Shown here: in pieces, positions 23,817-24,948 of the stretch | Position numbering within the stretch: position 1 is the stretch's first letter | How the letters are laid out: every line of letters begins with the position of its first letter | Translations under genes and position numbers: made by a program | Notes under the pieces: generated by a model | What the model was told of the DNA's origin: nothing | The model's input: the letters and a program-made list of their open reading frames with translations, nothing else | Database searches by the model: none | DNA from: Actinomycetes bacterium | GTDB lineage: Bacteria; Actinomycetota; Acidimicrobiia; Acidimicrobiales; RAAP-2 | DNA: 24,948 bases | Direction of reading: 5' to 3' | NCBI GenBank assembly: GCA_021826655.1 | Contig: JAKAZC010000006.1 | Span: 1-24,948 of the forward strand

Positions 23817-24572
23817 ATGACGATGGATCGATTCAGTGGACGTACCGCGCTCGTGACCGGTGGCGCCTCGGGCATCGGGCGCAGCACGGCGTTGCGCCTG
23901 GCCGGCGAGGGGGCGGCCGTCGTGGCCGTCGACGTGAACGCCGAGGCGCTGGCCGAGGTCGCGTCCGAGGCGGGTGCACTGCCGGGGACGGTCACCGCCC
24001 GGCCGGGTGACGTGTCGACCGAGGCGGGGGTCCGGGCCATCGTGTCGGGGGCCGTGTCCGAGCTGGGCTCGCTCGACGTCCTGGTCAACGTGGCCGGCGT
24101 CCTGTCGTTCAGCCACGCCCACGAGGTCACCCTGGACGAGTGGAACCGGCTCCTCGCCGTCAACCTGACCGGCACCTTCCTGATGTGCCGCGAGTCGATC
24201 CCGCACCTGCTGGCCTCGAAGGGCAACATCGTGAACCTGGCGTCCACGGCCTCGCACGCCGGCCAGCCGTGGGCCGTCGCCTACTCGGCCACCAAGGGCG
24301 GCGTGCTGGCGATGACCCGTGAACTGGCCGTCGAGTACGCCGAGCAGGGGCTGCGGTGCAACAGCGTCAGCCCGGGGGCGATCGACACACCCATCACCCT
24401 GTCGTTCTCCCTCCCCGAGGGGGCGAATCCGAAGCTGCTGCGCCGGGTGACCCCGCTCGGGCCGTTCGGGACCCCCGAGGGGATCGCCGCCGCCATCGCG
24501 TTCATCGCCTCCGACGAGGCATCCCACATGAACGGCGCCGACCTGCGGATGGACGGCGCCACACTGTCCTGA
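23817..24572 (+). CDS. Short-chain dehydrogenase/reductase (classical SDR)
   Basis: 251 residues from ATG 23817, the first ATG after a leaderless -10. The Rossmann nucleotide loop is T-G-G-A-S-G-I-G (14-21). Asp39, in the acidic patch after the second strand (A-V-D-V), favours NAD over NADP. N-V-A-G (91-94) follows, and the catalytic set is Ser143, Tyr156 and Lys160 (Y-S-A-T-K). P-G-A-I-D-T-P is the usual post-catalytic loop and the C-terminus, with N-G-A-D-L-R-M-D-G-A, is typical of this group. It should oxidise a secondary alcohol or reduce a ketone; the substrate is not known. It faces the SnoaL-like gene with 3 bases between the stops. Confidence 0.94.
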   Translation: MTMDRFSGRTALVTGGASGIGRSTALRLAGEGAAVVAVDVNAEALAEVASEAGALPGTVTARPGDVSTEAGVRAIVSGAVSELGSLDVLVNVAGVLSFSHAHEVTLDEWNRLLAVNLTGTFLMCRESIPHLLASKGNIVNLASTASHAGQPWAVAYSATKGGVLAMTRELAVEYAEQGLRCNSVSPGAIDTPITLSFSLPEGANPKLLRRVTPLGPFGTPEGIAAAIAFIASDEASHMNGADLRMDGATLS

Positions 24573-24575
24573 CGA

Positions 24576-24948
24576 CTACGCCGACCCCAGGGTGGAGCGC
24601 CCGTCGGTGGCCCACCACTCGGCGGTCAGCCGGATCCCCTCGATGGACGCCCGGGGAACGATCTCCTCGAAGGACCGCTTGTAGCCGGTGTGGAGGATCT
24701 TCCACTCGCCGTCCCGCTTGACGTAGCGGTCCTCGTAGAACGCCGCCCCCTGGATGTTGAGCTGGAAGTCGGTCAGGATCACGGTGTCCTCGAGCGCCCA
24801 GGTCCCGATGGCCTCGTCCGGGCCGACCAGGTCGATCTCGGGGTGGTGGCACCGGTGGCTGCTCAGGAAGGTGGTGGCCCCCATGGAGTCGCGGCAGAAC
24901 GTCAGGATGTCGTCCCGGCTGGCGAACTCGTAGAGGCCGCCGCCGTAG
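24576..24948 (-). CDS. SnoaL-like / NTF2-fold protein, 3' part (5' end outside window)
   Basis: About 123 residues are visible, with the frame open to the window edge; an internal ATG at 24884 is not the start, since the upstream codons continue the fold (Y-G-G-G-L-Y-E-F-A-S-R-D-D-I-L-T-F-C-R-D-S). The segment H-R-C-H-H-P-E-I-D-L followed by G-T-W-A-L-E-D-T-V-I and then Y-E-D-R-Y-V-K-R-D-G-E-W-K-I is the SnoaL_4 (PF13577) pattern: small cone-shaped domains acting as isomerases, cyclases, dehydratases or ligand binders on polyketide, steroid or aromatic substrates. The SDR opposite and this protein are often neighbours in small-molecule degradation loci, which is inference only. Confidence 0.85.
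   Translation of the reverse strand, partial: YGGGLYEFASRDDILTFCRDSMGATTFLSSHRCHHPEIDLVGPDEAIGTWALEDTVILTDFQLNIQGAAFYEDRYVKRDGEWKILHTGYKRSFEEIVPRASIEGIRLTAEWWATDGRSTLGSA

Noticed and set aside
22349..24010. 553-codon plus-strand frame opposite the serine hydrolase.
   Set aside because: Shadow; no motifs and no start signal.
1..24948. CRISPR array, tRNA, insertion sequence, or defence island.
   Set aside because: No spaced direct repeats of CRISPR length, no tRNA-like cloverleaf noticed and no transposase, integrase, restriction or Cas protein among the readable genes.

Overview
The window is a 24.9 kb piece of very GC-rich, tightly packed bacterial chromosome. The base composition, the frequent GTG starts, the many genes that look leaderless (a TAnnnT -10 hexamer 6-8 bases before the ATG) and the gene families present suggest a high-GC actinobacterium. 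An Acidimicrobiia-like lineage is my best guess, inferred from family resemblance only. I see no tRNA, rRNA, CRISPR array, transposase or phage gene.

Layout. 1-2.8 kb: the 3' end of an MMPL-type RND transporter overlaps a sulfide:quinone-reductase-like flavoprotein gene that is broken by two slippage-type frameshifts and one internal deletion, followed by about 370 bp of low-content, repeat-bearing DNA. 2.8-4.9 kb: a divergent envelope pair, a phosphodiester-glycosidase-domain lipoprotein (-) and a membrane-anchored Amidase_3 protein (+) that lacks one usual zinc-binding histidine. 4.9-8.3 kb: a two-gene (-) operon of amidohydrolase-2 proteins, divergent from an M20D peptidase (+); the promoters face away from each other across a three-copy 10-bp repeat. 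8.4-11.6 kb: a divergent c-di-GMP pair, a membrane GGDEF diguanylate cyclase (-) and a membrane degenerate-GGDEF/EAL phosphodiesterase (+). 11.9-16.8 kb: a GNAT acetyltransferase (-), a D-aminoacylase-type amidohydrolase (+), an EHN-type epoxide hydrolase (-), a DUF2505-like protein (+) and a small zinc-ribbon protein (+). 16.8-17.4 kb: a TetR regulator (-). 17.6-22.4 kb: an sbcD-sbcC operon whose last gene is a secreted HNH-like lipoprotein, with 4-base overlaps at both junctions. 22.5-24.9 kb: a family VIII esterase/beta-lactamase-like serine hydrolase (-), a leaderless SDR (+) and the 3' part of a SnoaL-like protein (-).

How it fits together. Most genes encode hydrolases or oxidoreductases for small organic molecules (amidohydrolases, M20D, epoxide hydrolase, SDR, esterase), which suits a heterotroph with broad catabolic capacity. 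The two c-di-GMP enzymes probably set opposing levels of the messenger, and SbcCD is the DNA double-strand-end processing nuclease. The points most worth a second look are the slippage-broken SQR-like gene, the conserved translational coupling of a secreted HNH-like lipoprotein to SbcCD, the shared leaderless promoter signature, and the structured divergent promoters at 7034-7148 and 12652-12851.
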